Shown here piece by piece: positions 16,094-24,349 of a stretch of DNA of 27,504 nt. The notes beneath the pieces are model-generated. The model saw only the letters and a program-made list of their open reading frames with translations, searched no databases and was not told the DNA's origin. Made by a program: the position numbers and the translations under genes. The stretch's first letter is position 1, and every line of letters starts with the position of its first letter. Source of the DNA: Candidatus Woesearchaeota archaeon (GTDB lineage Archaea > Nanobdellota > Nanobdellia > Woesearchaeales > GCA-2686295); contig NZBB01000002.1 in NCBI GenBank assembly GCA_002686295.1, positions 6,904 to 34,407 on the forward strand. Reading direction: 5' to 3'.

Positions 16094-16893
16094 AGAAAAA
16101 ACTAAGTAAAAAAGAAATTGAAAAAATAATAACTGCTCATGACATAGTTGGAACTATTGCAATTATTGAAATACCAAAAGAATTAGAATCTAAAGAAAAA
16201 ACCATTGCAAAATCATTGCTGAAAACAAATAAGAATATTAAAACTGTTTTGAAAAAAGTAGGAGAACACAAAGGAATATTCAGAACGCAAAAAATGAAAT
16301 TACTTGCAGGTAAAAATACAAAAGAAACCATACATAAAGAAAATAATGTGAAAATAAAATTGAATGTTGAAAAAGTTTTCTTTTCTGCAAGATTAGGAAC
16401 TGAAAGAAAAAGAATTATGAAACAAATTAAAAAAGATGAAAAGATCATGGTTTTATTTTCCGGTTGTGCACCTTATGTTTGTGTTTTCGCAAAAAACACT
16501 CGTGCAAAAAAAGTTGTTGGCGTTGAACTTAATACTGAAGGACATAAATACGGTTTAGAAAATATTAAACTTAACAAACTAACAAATACGAAATTAATTC
16601 AAGGAAATGTTAAAAAAACTACTCCAAAGTTAAAAGAAACTTTTGACAGAATATCAATGCAACTTCCTAAGAATGCAGAAGATTTCTTGCCTGAAGCTTT
16701 TATGATTTCAAAAAAAGGCACAATAATTCATTTCTATGATTTTGAACATGAAAAAGAATTCTACAAAACAGAAGAAAAAGTTAATAATGCTTGTAAAAAA
16801 GCAGACATAAAATATGAAGTTCTAAAATTTGAAAAATGTGGAAAATATGGGCCTAGAAAATTCAGAGTTTGTTTGGACTTTAAGATTTTATAG
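16090..16893 (+). CDS. trm5: tRNA (guanine37-N1)-methyltransferase Trm5, main catalytic part (frame-split)
   Basis: The open frame begins at a TTG overlapping the previous stop (TTGA), but the true product is probably continuous with 15884-16093. It covers D2 (HDIVGTIAIIEIP onward) and the Rossmann domain D3. The Trm5 signature FFSARLGTERKRI is present, followed by motif I FSGCAPYVCVFAK, VVGVELNTE, and MQLPKNAEDFLPE, and the family's end KCGKYGPRKFRVCLDF. Several positions differ from what I remember as typical: NLP is QLP, GDV is GNV, and GVGPF is GCAPY. It makes m1G37, which prevents frameshifting. It is last in the 14008-16893 unit. Confidence 0.85.
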   Translation: MKKKLSKKEIEKIITAHDIVGTIAIIEIPKELESKEKTIAKSLLKTNKNIKTVLKKVGEHKGIFRTQKMKLLAGKNTKETIHKENNVKIKLNVEKVFFSARLGTERKRIMKQIKKDEKIMVLFSGCAPYVCVFAKNTRAKKVVGVELNTEGHKYGLENIKLNKLTNTKLIQGNVKKTTPKLKETFDRISMQLPKNAEDFLPEAFMISKKGTIIHFYDFEHEKEFYKTEEKVNNACKKADIKYEVLKFEKCGKYGPRKFRVCLDFKIL

Positions 16894-16895
16894 AA

Positions 16896-16969
16896 AAGCG
16901 TGCTCCCTAGTTACTTCCTTTCTTCACAGGCATAGCCTCAGCGGGTGTTCACTCGATCATAGCACGCTT
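16896..16969 (-). ncRNA. Candidate small structured RNA, GC-rich, closed by a 9-bp stem
   Basis: AAGCGTGCT (16896-16904) is perfectly complementary to AGCACGCTT (16961-16969). The 74-nt element is about 51% GC in a very AT-rich setting and lies between the ends of two convergent genes. Minus strand is preferred: a TATA box (16992-16999) is centred 26-27 nt before position 16969, exactly the expected start, and the 3' end runs into TTTTCTA. The inside holds a small AGGC-TAT-GCCT hairpin flanked by CTGA and GTGAAGA, which resemble boxes D' and C' of C/D RNAs, but outer C (ATGATCG) and D (CTAG) are poor. Plus strand is not excluded, since one inner stem (CGGGTG/CACTCG) pairs better there. It could also be a two-way terminator. 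Not a tRNA. Confidence 0.5.
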
Positions 16970-16991
16970 AATAGAACATAATTACTTGAGA

Positions 16992-16999
16992 TTTATATA
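16992..16999 (-). promoter_or_regulatory. TATA box for the candidate small RNA
   Basis: Minus-strand TATATAAA directly after the pan stop codon (17001-17003). Its spacing to 16969 equals the spacing seen at many protein-gene starts in this window. AT-rich chance is possible. Confidence 0.45.
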
Positions 17000-17000
17000 A

Positions 17001-18125
17001 TTATCCGTAAACCATGAATTCTGTTAATTCTTTATCTTCTTTACGAACTTTACTTATTGCCATTAAGAAATCTTCTTCTATAACTTTAGTTCTATTCTTT
17101 CTGATGGCAAAGTAACCTGCTTCAGTACAAACAGCTTTTACTTCTGCTCCGGAAAATTCATTCATTGATTTAAAGAGATTATCAAAATTCATTTTAGCTA
17201 AAGTCATCTCACTTGTATGAATATTAAAAATTTCTTTTAATCCTTCATCATCAGGATTTGGAACCTCTATCAATCTATCAAGTCTGCCTGGTCTGATTAT
17301 AGCAGGATCAAGAATGTCTTCCCTATTAGTACAACCTATTATTTTAACATTATCCAAAGGCTTAAAACCATCTAATTCCGATAAAAACTGCATGAATGTT
17401 CTTTGAACTTCTCTCTCTCCTGAAGTGCCAACATCTATTCTTTTAGAAGCTAATGCATCTATTTCATCTATAAATACTATTGCAGGAGCCTTATTTCTAG
17501 CAAGATCAAATATTTCTTTTACAAGTTTTGCACCTTCACCTATGAATTTTTGTACTAGCTCAGAGCCAACAATTTCTATGAATGTTGAATTTGTTGAAGC
17601 AGCCACTGCTTTTGCCAGCAACGTTTTTCCCGTACCAGGTGAACCATACAACAAAATTCCTTTTGGAGGTTGTATACCTACTTTTTTAAACAATTCTGGT
17701 TTTTTCAATGGTAATTCTATAACTTCTTTTATTTCTTCAATCTGTTCTTTCAAACCTCCGATATTAGACCATAAAACAGTTGGTTTTTCAAGAATCACAA
17801 ATTTTTCAACATTAAATTTTTTCGATAGATTTATTTTATCAACTATTGTTAGATTTTTTTGTTCTAATAACACTGATTCTCCAGCTTTTAAGTTTTTAAT
17901 GTTTGATGAAACCTCAACATAAAAACTATTTCCGTTTGGTAAACGAACAATAGCATTTTGTCCAGAAACATTAATTACCTCTCCAATTAACAAAGCAGGC
18001 GTTTTGAATTTATCAATTTCTTTCTTCAATTGTGAAACTGTCTCTCTCAATAATTTGTTCTCTTCTTCTACATTGTTTGAATCACTAATAAAAGAAAATG
18101 AGGTGTTTTCACTATTTGATTTCAT
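17001..18125 (-). CDS. pan: Proteasome-activating nucleotidase PAN
   Basis: 374 residues, slightly short of the usual ~400. A hexameric AAA+ unfoldase that feeds the 20S proteasome. Order: N-terminal coiled coil (about 18-42), OB domain (about 43-98), AAA domain with Walker A GSPGTGKT (161-168), pore loop KFIGEGAK (193-200), Walker B IVFIDEID (217-224), RPGRLDR arginine fingers (278-284), and a C-terminal end VYG. This is the HbYX motif (hydrophobic-Tyr-any) that opens the proteasome gate, so it is PAN rather than a plain CDC48-type ATPase. Its start is 24 nt after the peptidase gene, with TTTAAAAA overlapping that stop as a possible TATA box. Confidence 0.93.
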   Translation of the reverse strand: MKSNSENTSFSFISDSNNVEEENKLLRETVSQLKKEIDKFKTPALLIGEVINVSGQNAIVRLPNGNSFYVEVSSNIKNLKAGESVLLEQKNLTIVDKINLSKKFNVEKFVILEKPTVLWSNIGGLKEQIEEIKEVIELPLKKPELFKKVGIQPPKGILLYGSPGTGKTLLAKAVAASTNSTFIEIVGSELVQKFIGEGAKLVKEIFDLARNKAPAIVFIDEIDALASKRIDVGTSGEREVQRTFMQFLSELDGFKPLDNVKIIGCTNREDILDPAIIRPGRLDRLIEVPNPDDEGLKEIFNIHTSEMTLAKMNFDNLFKSMNEFSGAEVKAVCTEAGYFAIRKNRTKVIEEDFLMAISKVRKEDKELTEFMVYG

Positions 18126-18149
18126 ATAAATAGAATCGAAAGAAGGTTT

Positions 18150-19163
18150 TTAAAGCTTTGGTATGATTATTAATTCTCTTGGAAATCTTGAAAGTTTTTT
18201 GTGACTTTTTTTTGTTATCAAAATATCATCTTCTATTCTTATTCCTTGATTGTGATAAAGACCGGGTTCGATTGTTATAACCATTCCTTCTTTTAACTCA
18301 TCTTTGGATTTAAGACTAATTGATGGAGCTTCATGAACATCCATTCCCAAACCATGACCTAAACTATGAATGAAATATTTTTCTTTATCTTCAAACATCT
18401 TTCTTGCATTTACTTCCAAACTTTTAGTTTTCAAACCCGATTTTAAACTCCTAATTGATTCTTGCTGAACAGATAATACTTTTTTGTATAGTTCAACATC
18501 ATTTTTTGTTGGCTCACCAACATAAAAAGTTCTTGATATATCTGAACAATAACCTTTGTACTTTAAACCAATATCCAAAAGCAGAAATCCTTTTTTTATT
18601 CTTTTATTGCCTGAATAATGTGGGATACGAGCATTCTTTTCTGAAGCAACAATCGGTTCAAAAGATAATTCGCAATTATTCTTTATGGATTCTATTTTAA
18701 TGAAGTTTTTTATATCTTTTTCATATTTAAAATTGAAGTTTTTAACTATTTTCTTCAGTATTTTTTCTGTTAAATAACATGCTTTTCTTATTCTGGCAAC
18801 TTCTTCCTTTGTTTTGATTTTTCTAAGTTCAACCAACATATCACTAACATCCTTTGTTCTTCCTATCTTAGAAAATCTTTTTTTCTGTTCAACTGTTATC
18901 TTTGATTCATTAATCCCTATTGTTCCTTTGCACAAATTTTTTAAGTCTTTGAAAGGGTTTTTATATTTTAATTTTTTGAAACTGGTTTTTATGTTTTCAA
19001 GCGGACCGACGAAAACACATGGTTTTCCTTTAGATGGAATTACTAAAATGCTGTTTTCAATTTGTTCTTGAAAAAAATATGAAAAGTTTATATCGTCAGA
19101 TATTAAAATACAAAAATCTATTTTTCTTTGTTTTAATTCTTTTTGAAACTTTTTTATTTTCAT
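18150..19163 (-). CDS. M24-family Xaa-Pro aminopeptidase/dipeptidase
   Basis: 337 residues from the ATG at 19163 (a TTG at 19208 would add 15 Lys-rich residues and overlap yggS). The creatinase-like N-terminal domain is about 1-120. The pita-bread catalytic domain carries all five metal ligands: Asp in LLLDIGLKYKGYCSD and its second Asp before ISRTF, His in HSLGHGLGMDVHE, Glu in TIEPGLYH and Glu in IRIEDDILIT. It cleaves X-Pro bonds, finishing peptides released by the proteasome; position directly before pan fits that role. Aminopeptidase versus dipeptidase specificity cannot be read. Confidence 0.88.
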   Translation of the reverse strand: MKIKKFQKELKQRKIDFCILISDDINFSYFFQEQIENSILVIPSKGKPCVFVGPLENIKTSFKKLKYKNPFKDLKNLCKGTIGINESKITVEQKKRFSKIGRTKDVSDMLVELRKIKTKEEVARIRKACYLTEKILKKIVKNFNFKYEKDIKNFIKIESIKNNCELSFEPIVASEKNARIPHYSGNKRIKKGFLLLDIGLKYKGYCSDISRTFYVGEPTKNDVELYKKVLSVQQESIRSLKSGLKTKSLEVNARKMFEDKEKYFIHSLGHGLGMDVHEAPSISLKSKDELKEGMVITIEPGLYHNQGIRIEDDILITKKSHKKLSRFPRELIIIPKL

Positions 19164-19188
19164 AAAATTCTTATTAATGAGCTTGTTT

Positions 19189-19842
19189 TTAATTTTTTTT
19201 GTTTTCAAAAATTATTCTTCCGACTCTTAACATATTTGCCCCTTCTTGTTTTGCAACTTCATAATCATTGCTCATCCCCAAACTAAGATATTTCATTTCT
19301 GCAGGATAAAGGTCTGCTTTCTTGCATTTTTCAAATAATTTTTTCATTCTTCGAAAATAAGGTCTTGTCTCTTCAGCCGAAACAAAAGGTGCAATTGCCA
19401 TTAAACCCAAAACTTTGAGATTTTTCAAATTAATTAACTTTTTTATTAAAGGAATGACCTCTTCTTCACTAAGGCCAAACTTCTGTTTTTCTTCAGAGAT
19501 ATTTACTTGCACCAATACAGCCATTTTTTTATTTTCGAATTTAGCAACCGAATCTATCTTCCTTGCCAGCCTATAAGAATCAACACTGTGAATTAAATCA
19601 AATAGTTTAACCGCATCTTTAACTTTGTTTCTTTGAAGATGACCTATGAAATGCCAATTGATTCTTTTTTTGACTAAAGATTTTTTCTGTTTTGCTTCTT
19701 GAACCTTGTTCTCGCCTATATCTTTAACTCCTAAAAATATTGCTTGATTAATTTCTCTGACAGAACGATTCTTTGTTACAACTATTAATTTGGTTTCTTC
19801 AATCTTCTTTTTAACAGCGCTTAAGTTTTTTAAAATACTCAT
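19189..19842 (-). CDS. YggS/PLPBP family pyridoxal-phosphate homeostasis protein
   Basis: 217 residues, family length. A one-domain fold-type III barrel that carries PLP but has no known enzyme reaction. The PLP lysine is Lys24 in IVVTKNRS; also GENKVQEA, HFIGHLQRNKV, HSVDS, VQVNISEEKQKFGL, and the phosphate-binding LGMSNDYEVA with GANMLRVGRIIF. The ATG has a TATA box (19866-19873) about 27 nt upstream, so leaderless. It heads a minus-strand run with the M24 peptidase and pan. This family is common in bacteria and eukaryotes and patchy in archaea. Confidence 0.93.
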   Translation of the reverse strand: MSILKNLSAVKKKIEETKLIVVTKNRSVREINQAIFLGVKDIGENKVQEAKQKKSLVKKRINWHFIGHLQRNKVKDAVKLFDLIHSVDSYRLARKIDSVAKFENKKMAVLVQVNISEEKQKFGLSEEEVIPLIKKLINLKNLKVLGLMAIAPFVSAEETRPYFRRMKKLFEKCKKADLYPAEMKYLSLGMSNDYEVAKQEGANMLRVGRIIFENKKN

Positions 19843-19946
19843 TAAATAAATTTATGTTCTTGTGTTATAAAAAGGTTTCTTTTGTAATCATTATATAATG
19901 GTTATGTAAAGAAAGATTTTAATATTTGTTCCCATTATCTAATAAG

Positions 19947-20672
19947 ATGGTTGAATACAAACTTTTCAAAATTTGGCCTGAACATCTTCGCGAAATGAGG
20001 ATTCCTGGTCGAAAAGTTATTGATATAAGAGTGCCTGATCCAAAAGATAAAGAAAAAGATTTCTCTAAACTAAAAATTGGAGACATACTTTTTTTTAGAG
20101 ATACAAACAATCGCGTATTAAAAACAAAGGTCATGAAAGACACCAATAACAAAGCATATGTTCATCATTATAGTTCTGTGGAAGAATTATTGATTCATGA
20201 AGGAGTTGAAAACGTTTGGCCAGATGTTAAAGATTTTGATGAAGCAGTAAGAAAATGTCTTCAATTTCCGAACTATAGGAAAAGAGTTGAAAAACAAGGC
20301 ATATATGCTATTGGTATGGAAAAACTTCTTATTTATGTTGCTGGACCTTATAGTGCAAAAAGAAAGTTTCAAAAAAAAAGAAATATTATGCATGCAGTAA
20401 AAACAGGTATAGAAATATCTAAATGTGGATATATTCCTTTTGTTCCGCACTCTGCGTTGGCTAATTGGGAAAAACTTGGATTGACTGAGGGTGAATGTAT
20501 TGCTTTAGAAAATGATTATATCAGAAAAGCAGACGCTTTTTTTTTCATCAGACCATCTCCAGGAACCAATAATGAAAGAAGATTGGCGTTAGAACTTGAC
20601 CTAGACATATTTACTAGTCTTGAAAACCTGAAATATTGGAAACCTGTAAACAGAAAACAGTTAGGTTTTTAA
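19947..20672 (+). CDS. ASCH/PUA-like domain fused to a nucleoside 2-deoxyribosyltransferase-like domain
   Basis: 241 residues from the ATG at 19947; a TATA-like TTTTAATATT about 27 nt upstream rules out the earlier TTG at 19926. Residues 1-125 look like an ASCH/PUA-like beta-barrel (KIWPEHLREMRIPGRKVIDIR, LKIGDILFFRD). Residues 127-225 match the nucleoside 2-deoxyribosyltransferase/DUF4406 Rossmann fold: LLIYVAGPYSAKR, GYIPFVPHSAL, ALENDYIRKADAFFFIRPSPGTNNERRLALE, where Glu210 is at the position of the catalytic Glu. It probably acts on nucleosides or nucleotides, perhaps modified ones recognised by the barrel. The substrate is unknown. It is divergent from yggS and 23 nt before the PadR gene. 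Confidence 0.72.
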   Translation: MVEYKLFKIWPEHLREMRIPGRKVIDIRVPDPKDKEKDFSKLKIGDILFFRDTNNRVLKTKVMKDTNNKAYVHHYSSVEELLIHEGVENVWPDVKDFDEAVRKCLQFPNYRKRVEKQGIYAIGMEKLLIYVAGPYSAKRKFQKKRNIMHAVKTGIEISKCGYIPFVPHSALANWEKLGLTEGECIALENDYIRKADAFFFIRPSPGTNNERRLALELDLDIFTSLENLKYWKPVNRKQLGF

Positions 20673-20695
20673 AGCAATAATTAATTCTTTGACAA

Positions 20696-21115
20696 ATGAA
20701 TTCTGTTAAGATAAACAGCATTGTAAAACTCAATACACTTTGTCTGTTAAGCAAATCTCCAAGACATGGATATGAAATAATAAAAGAGTTGGAAAATAAC
20801 TTGAAAAGAAATATTAGTACAAGTCATGTATACCCATTTTTGAAGTCTTTAGAAAACAATAATCTTGTTAGTTGCAGACTTCTTGAACAGCGTGAAAAAA
20901 AGCAATATGAATTAACAAATCAAGGAAAAGAATTTATGAATTTGGTGCTCGAACAACTTGAACAAATTGTTCATTCAGTTATTGAAAAAAAAATTTCTTC
21001 ATGCAAAAACTGCGATTGCAAAGTTTATGAAAAAGGATATTCAAAAGATGAAAATATTTTTTGTTGCAAACACTGTGCTAGTGCTCATAAAAAAATAGAA
21101 GAAACAGAATATTAA
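20696..21115 (+). CDS. PadR-family regulator with C-terminal TRASH-like metal-binding tail
   Basis: 139 residues. The PadR winged helix covers about 8-85 (LCLLSKSPRHGYEIIKEL, TSHVYPFLKSLENNNLVS, YELTNQGKEF). The tail has Cys103, Cys106, Cys108, Cys123, Cys124 and Cys127, in SSCKNCDCKVY and IFCCKHCASAHKK, a TRASH-type zinc/copper-binding pattern. The likely role is metal-responsive repression, perhaps of its own gene or of the fusion gene upstream; no metal transporter is in this window. TTTTTAAAG, ending at the upstream stop, acts as a plausible TATA box about 27 nt before the ATG. Confidence 0.82.
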   Translation: MNSVKINSIVKLNTLCLLSKSPRHGYEIIKELENNLKRNISTSHVYPFLKSLENNNLVSCRLLEQREKKQYELTNQGKEFMNLVLEQLEQIVHSVIEKKISSCKNCDCKVYEKGYSKDENIFCCKHCASAHKKIEETEY

Positions 21116-21126
21116 ATTTTAAAGAG

Positions 21127-23634
21127 TTAATTTATATCTTTAATGAATCTCTTTATTGTGTTCATTAAATGTTCTGGTTGAGTTCTTAATATTTTAGATG
21201 TTTTTTCTAATACATCACCAATAAATTTTTTCTTAGAAATAAGCTTTAATTCTTCTTTCTTTAATATCTTATTTTTCTTTCTAGCTTTTTTTGTTTTTTT
21301 CCACTTCTGAAATAATTCTTCTGTACGATGAACTATTTCTTCTTCCTTGCAATCAAGAATCTTTGATAAATCTTTCAACAATTTTTCCTGAAGTTTAATA
21401 TACTTATAAGCTTGTTCTCCACAAACAAATTCTATTCTTATAACTCCATCTTGTACTTTAGATGTCTTTAATATTTTTAGAACTTTACACTCACCTGTTA
21501 AATTTAAATGTGTTCCACCACAAGCTTCTGTATCAAAATCTAATATTTCAACTATTCTGAGTTTTTTACCTGGAACTGCTCCACCTTGATATATTGCGAA
21601 CCCATATTTTTTTTCAGCCAAATCTCTTGCCATAAAATATTTGTACACTGGCAAGTTTTGTTTGATAATGCTGTTTGTCAACTCTTCGAGTTTTTTCTCT
21701 TGAACATTTGTTAATTTATCATAATGAGTTATGTCTAAACGTGCTTTAATAACATTTTTTGCAGCTCCTGCTTGCCAAATATGATTTCCCAATAATTTTT
21801 TTGCAACTCCATTAAGAATATGTGCTCCCGTATGGTGCTGAGCCAACTGTATTCTTCTTTCTAAGTTTATTTTTCCTTGTACTATTGTTCCTGGCTTGAA
21901 ATTTGGTTTTTTATCTAAAACATGAATAATTACTCCTCCTTGTTTAACTACTTCAATAACCTTAAACTTCTCCAAAAAGCCTTTATCGTGCATTTGACCT
22001 CCTGATGTTGGATAAAAAGCTGTTTTATCAAGAATTACAAATTTATCAAAAACCTTTAAAACAACTGCCTTAAAATTTATTAAATCATAATGATCAAAAT
22101 ATAAAGGTTTTGTATCTGTAATTCCTTTAAGATTAATTTTCAACTCTTTTTTTGTTTGAGTTTTTTGTTCCTTAAAACCATGACTTTCAGATACTTTAGC
22201 ATAAAAATTATCAGGCACCAATATTTTCTTGTTTTCTTGTTTTGCTTTTTCAAGAACTTGATCGGGCGTAATTCCATGACTATCATATAATTCTATCAAT
22301 TTTTTTTCAGAAAAATCTCTCTTTATAACTTTAGACAACAATAGCTTATTTTTCTTTTTTGTTTCAAAATATTTCTTTCTTTCAATGTCTAATATTTCAT
22401 TTACTTCAACCAATTTTTTAGATAGTTCTGGAAAAATCTTTTTCAAATAAGAAGCATGCCACTCACAAATATCATTCAAACTAACATTTAGATTATTGTT
22501 ATCTATAAATGCTTGTGCTCTTCTAAGAATCATTCTTAGATTATAGCCCCCACCGACATTGCTTGGTAGAGCACCATCAGAAAGTGCAAATAACAAAGAC
22601 CTTGAATGCTCTGCAACAGAATAAACTGCCGACATAGGCATAATCTTATCTCTTAGTTCTTTAACAGAAATTCCTACTTTCTTTGCAACAAACTGCCAAG
22701 ACTTATTAATACTGTCTGTTTCATCAAGGTTTAAAAGTCCAGAAAAAGGAACAAATTTTTTGAAAATATTATTATCTTGTTTTATACCTGACTTTTGTTT
22801 TAATTTCTTTAGAACCGTTGGAAAAACAGCATCATACATAGTATTTGTTCCTTGCGAAAACCAAGCATTTCTTTCTTGACCCATTCCCATATCAAGCACT
22901 TTCATATTCAAATCTTTATATCCTTTATTTTTTTGTTCATACAACATGTAGACTTGATTTCCTAGTTCACAACCTCTAGAAAAGAATTCCATGCAACAAC
23001 CAAAGTTTCCACCTCCTGCCCAAGCGTCTTCATGATATGTAATTTCATTGTTTGGTAGACCTAAACCTTTGTTAATCCATGCATGTATGTGTCTGAATAC
23101 TTCATTTTGATCCCATTTTTCTGGAGGCACAAACATATGTTGACCTATCATTACAAAACCAGTATTATGACTCCCAGTTATTCCGACATTATCAACATCA
23201 CTAAAACGCAAACAAAATTGAGGTATTACGAGTTGATTTGCAGGTGGTTTTACTTCTCCGGAAATTACATATGGTTGAAAAGCGGCTATAGAGGAGTTTG
23301 TATATTCCATTGTAGGATTCCATCTTGATACAACAGGATACCTTTTTATTGGTTGATAACCAAACTTTTTGAACATCTTTGAAAACTCAGTCCAAACACT
23401 CAAATAATCAAGTTTTTTCTTTGCAGGAGACCTACCTATGAATCCAAATTCTTTACTACAGGAAGGATCTCCACAAACATTTCTATTTGTTGTTGACCAA
23501 AAAGGTTTCTTACATGAATGACAGAATTTTCTATTAAAACCATTATTTTTTAAGACTTCAAAAGGATAAAATCTTTCGGGATTTTTCCAGAATTTTGGTC
23601 TGAACTTTTTTTTTATTTCTTTGTCCGACAACAT
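21127..23634 (-). CDS. alaS: Alanyl-tRNA synthetase, archaeal type
   Basis: 835 residues from the ATG at 23634, where a TATA box (CTTTAAATATTAATA, centred near 23660) is 26 nt upstream; the earlier in-frame start at 23688 overlaps the promoter. Archaeal features: an N-terminal zinc-ribbon-like segment (Cys38, Cys41, Cys54, Cys59), then the class II catalytic core (RFSDVDNVGITGSHNTGF, HEDAWAGGGNFGCCMEFF, GMGQERNAWF, GGGYNLRMILRR). The editing domain has HHTGAH (His601, His605) and CGGTH (Cys705, His709), so Ser/Gly proofreading is intact. The C-terminal part is a short lysine-rich helical tail. Confidence 0.96.
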   Translation of the reverse strand: MLSDKEIKKKFRPKFWKNPERFYPFEVLKNNGFNRKFCHSCKKPFWSTTNRNVCGDPSCSKEFGFIGRSPAKKKLDYLSVWTEFSKMFKKFGYQPIKRYPVVSRWNPTMEYTNSSIAAFQPYVISGEVKPPANQLVIPQFCLRFSDVDNVGITGSHNTGFVMIGQHMFVPPEKWDQNEVFRHIHAWINKGLGLPNNEITYHEDAWAGGGNFGCCMEFFSRGCELGNQVYMLYEQKNKGYKDLNMKVLDMGMGQERNAWFSQGTNTMYDAVFPTVLKKLKQKSGIKQDNNIFKKFVPFSGLLNLDETDSINKSWQFVAKKVGISVKELRDKIMPMSAVYSVAEHSRSLLFALSDGALPSNVGGGYNLRMILRRAQAFIDNNNLNVSLNDICEWHASYLKKIFPELSKKLVEVNEILDIERKKYFETKKKNKLLLSKVIKRDFSEKKLIELYDSHGITPDQVLEKAKQENKKILVPDNFYAKVSESHGFKEQKTQTKKELKINLKGITDTKPLYFDHYDLINFKAVVLKVFDKFVILDKTAFYPTSGGQMHDKGFLEKFKVIEVVKQGGVIIHVLDKKPNFKPGTIVQGKINLERRIQLAQHHTGAHILNGVAKKLLGNHIWQAGAAKNVIKARLDITHYDKLTNVQEKKLEELTNSIIKQNLPVYKYFMARDLAEKKYGFAIYQGGAVPGKKLRIVEILDFDTEACGGTHLNLTGECKVLKILKTSKVQDGVIRIEFVCGEQAYKYIKLQEKLLKDLSKILDCKEEEIVHRTEELFQKWKKTKKARKKNKILKKEELKLISKKKFIGDVLEKTSKILRTQPEHLMNTIKRFIKDIN

Positions 23635-23701
23635 AAAGACAACATAAAAGATATTAATATTTAAAGTTTTTGAACAAAAATTAAACAATTTTGTCCAACA
23701 A

Positions 23702-23720
23702 AAAAAGTTTAAAACTTTTT
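23702..23720. repeat. 19-bp palindrome between alaS and the 23765 gene
   Basis: AAAAAGTTT-A-AAACTTTTT, perfect arms of 9. It lies in the shared upstream region, near the TATA box (TTATTTAAATAA, 23734-23745) of the rightward gene, so it could be an operator. In AT-rich DNA chance is a fair alternative. Confidence 0.45.
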
Positions 23721-23764
23721 AACAATGAAAAAATTATTTAAATAATCAACTATTTTTAAAAAAT

Positions 23765-24349
23765 ATGCTCAGAAGAATTGAATCCAAAAAAAATCGTAAA
23801 AAAAAACTTCTCGTTGGAGGATTGCTTGCATTTCTAATGGTTTTCAGTATGTTGGGAGTTATTCTTAGCAATAGCACAGACGATACTTTGGAATACAATG
23901 AGTTCAAATTTTCTAGGGAAGAAAGTTTTTTTGTCACAAAAATTAATGGCAAACAATTTTATTTTAGTTATCTTCCTCAAAATCTTTTATTAATAGAAAA
24001 ACCTGAAATTTTAAAAAATAAAATTAAATTACCAATGATTTATTTGAGTTTTAATCCAGAAAACAAAGTTGAAAATCTTCGGTATATTGATTTAATAAGA
24101 AATGATTTGTTTACTATTGTGGATTCTGCAGTTGTAAGTGCTGTTTCCAAGGAATCTTCAAATTATTTATTACCAGTTATTAGTTGTGAAAATGCAACTT
24201 CTTATGTACCTGTTTTTTATTTCAATATTTCAAACGAAACATCCATCATAGAACGTAATAATTGTCTTATTTTTAATGCTCAAAACATTGAAATCTTAAA
24301 ACTTAGAGATTTAATAGTTTATACTTATTTAGGAGTTATTGATGGCTAA
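23765..24349 (+). CDS. Membrane-anchored protein of unknown function, first of a tandem pair
   Basis: 194 residues. A basic N-terminus (RRIESKKNRKKK) and one helix (about 15-34) anchor it with the rest outside. The outer part begins YNEFKFSREESFFVTKINGKQF and has three Asn-x-Ser/Thr sites and two cysteines (in ISCENA and RNNCLIF) that could pair. The motif Y-N-x-F-x-F ... F-x-x-T-K-I is shared with the next gene, so the two are distant paralogues or partners. TATA placement supports this ATG (26 nt). No family recognised. Confidence 0.6.
   Translation: MLRRIESKKNRKKKLLVGGLLAFLMVFSMLGVILSNSTDDTLEYNEFKFSREESFFVTKINGKQFYFSYLPQNLLLIEKPEILKNKIKLPMIYLSFNPENKVENLRYIDLIRNDLFTIVDSAVVSAVSKESSNYLLPVISCENATSYVPVFYFNISNETSIIERNNCLIFNAQNIEILKLRDLIVYTYLGVIDG

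Noticed and set aside
16896..16969. tRNA gene in the GC-rich element
   Set aside because: The length is right and the acceptor-like stem is perfect, but neither strand has a D-arm, a TTC-R-A loop or an anticodon arm.
16896..16969. Standard C/D box guide RNA on the minus strand
   Set aside because: Inner CTGA and GTGAAGA fit, but outer C is ATGATCG and outer D is CTAG, which would not form the tandem G-A pairs of a kink-turn. Kept only as one possibility.
17425..17922. 165-codon plus-strand frame opposite pan
   Set aside because: Antisense to the AAA domain of pan; no promoter, no ribosome site, no recognisable family.
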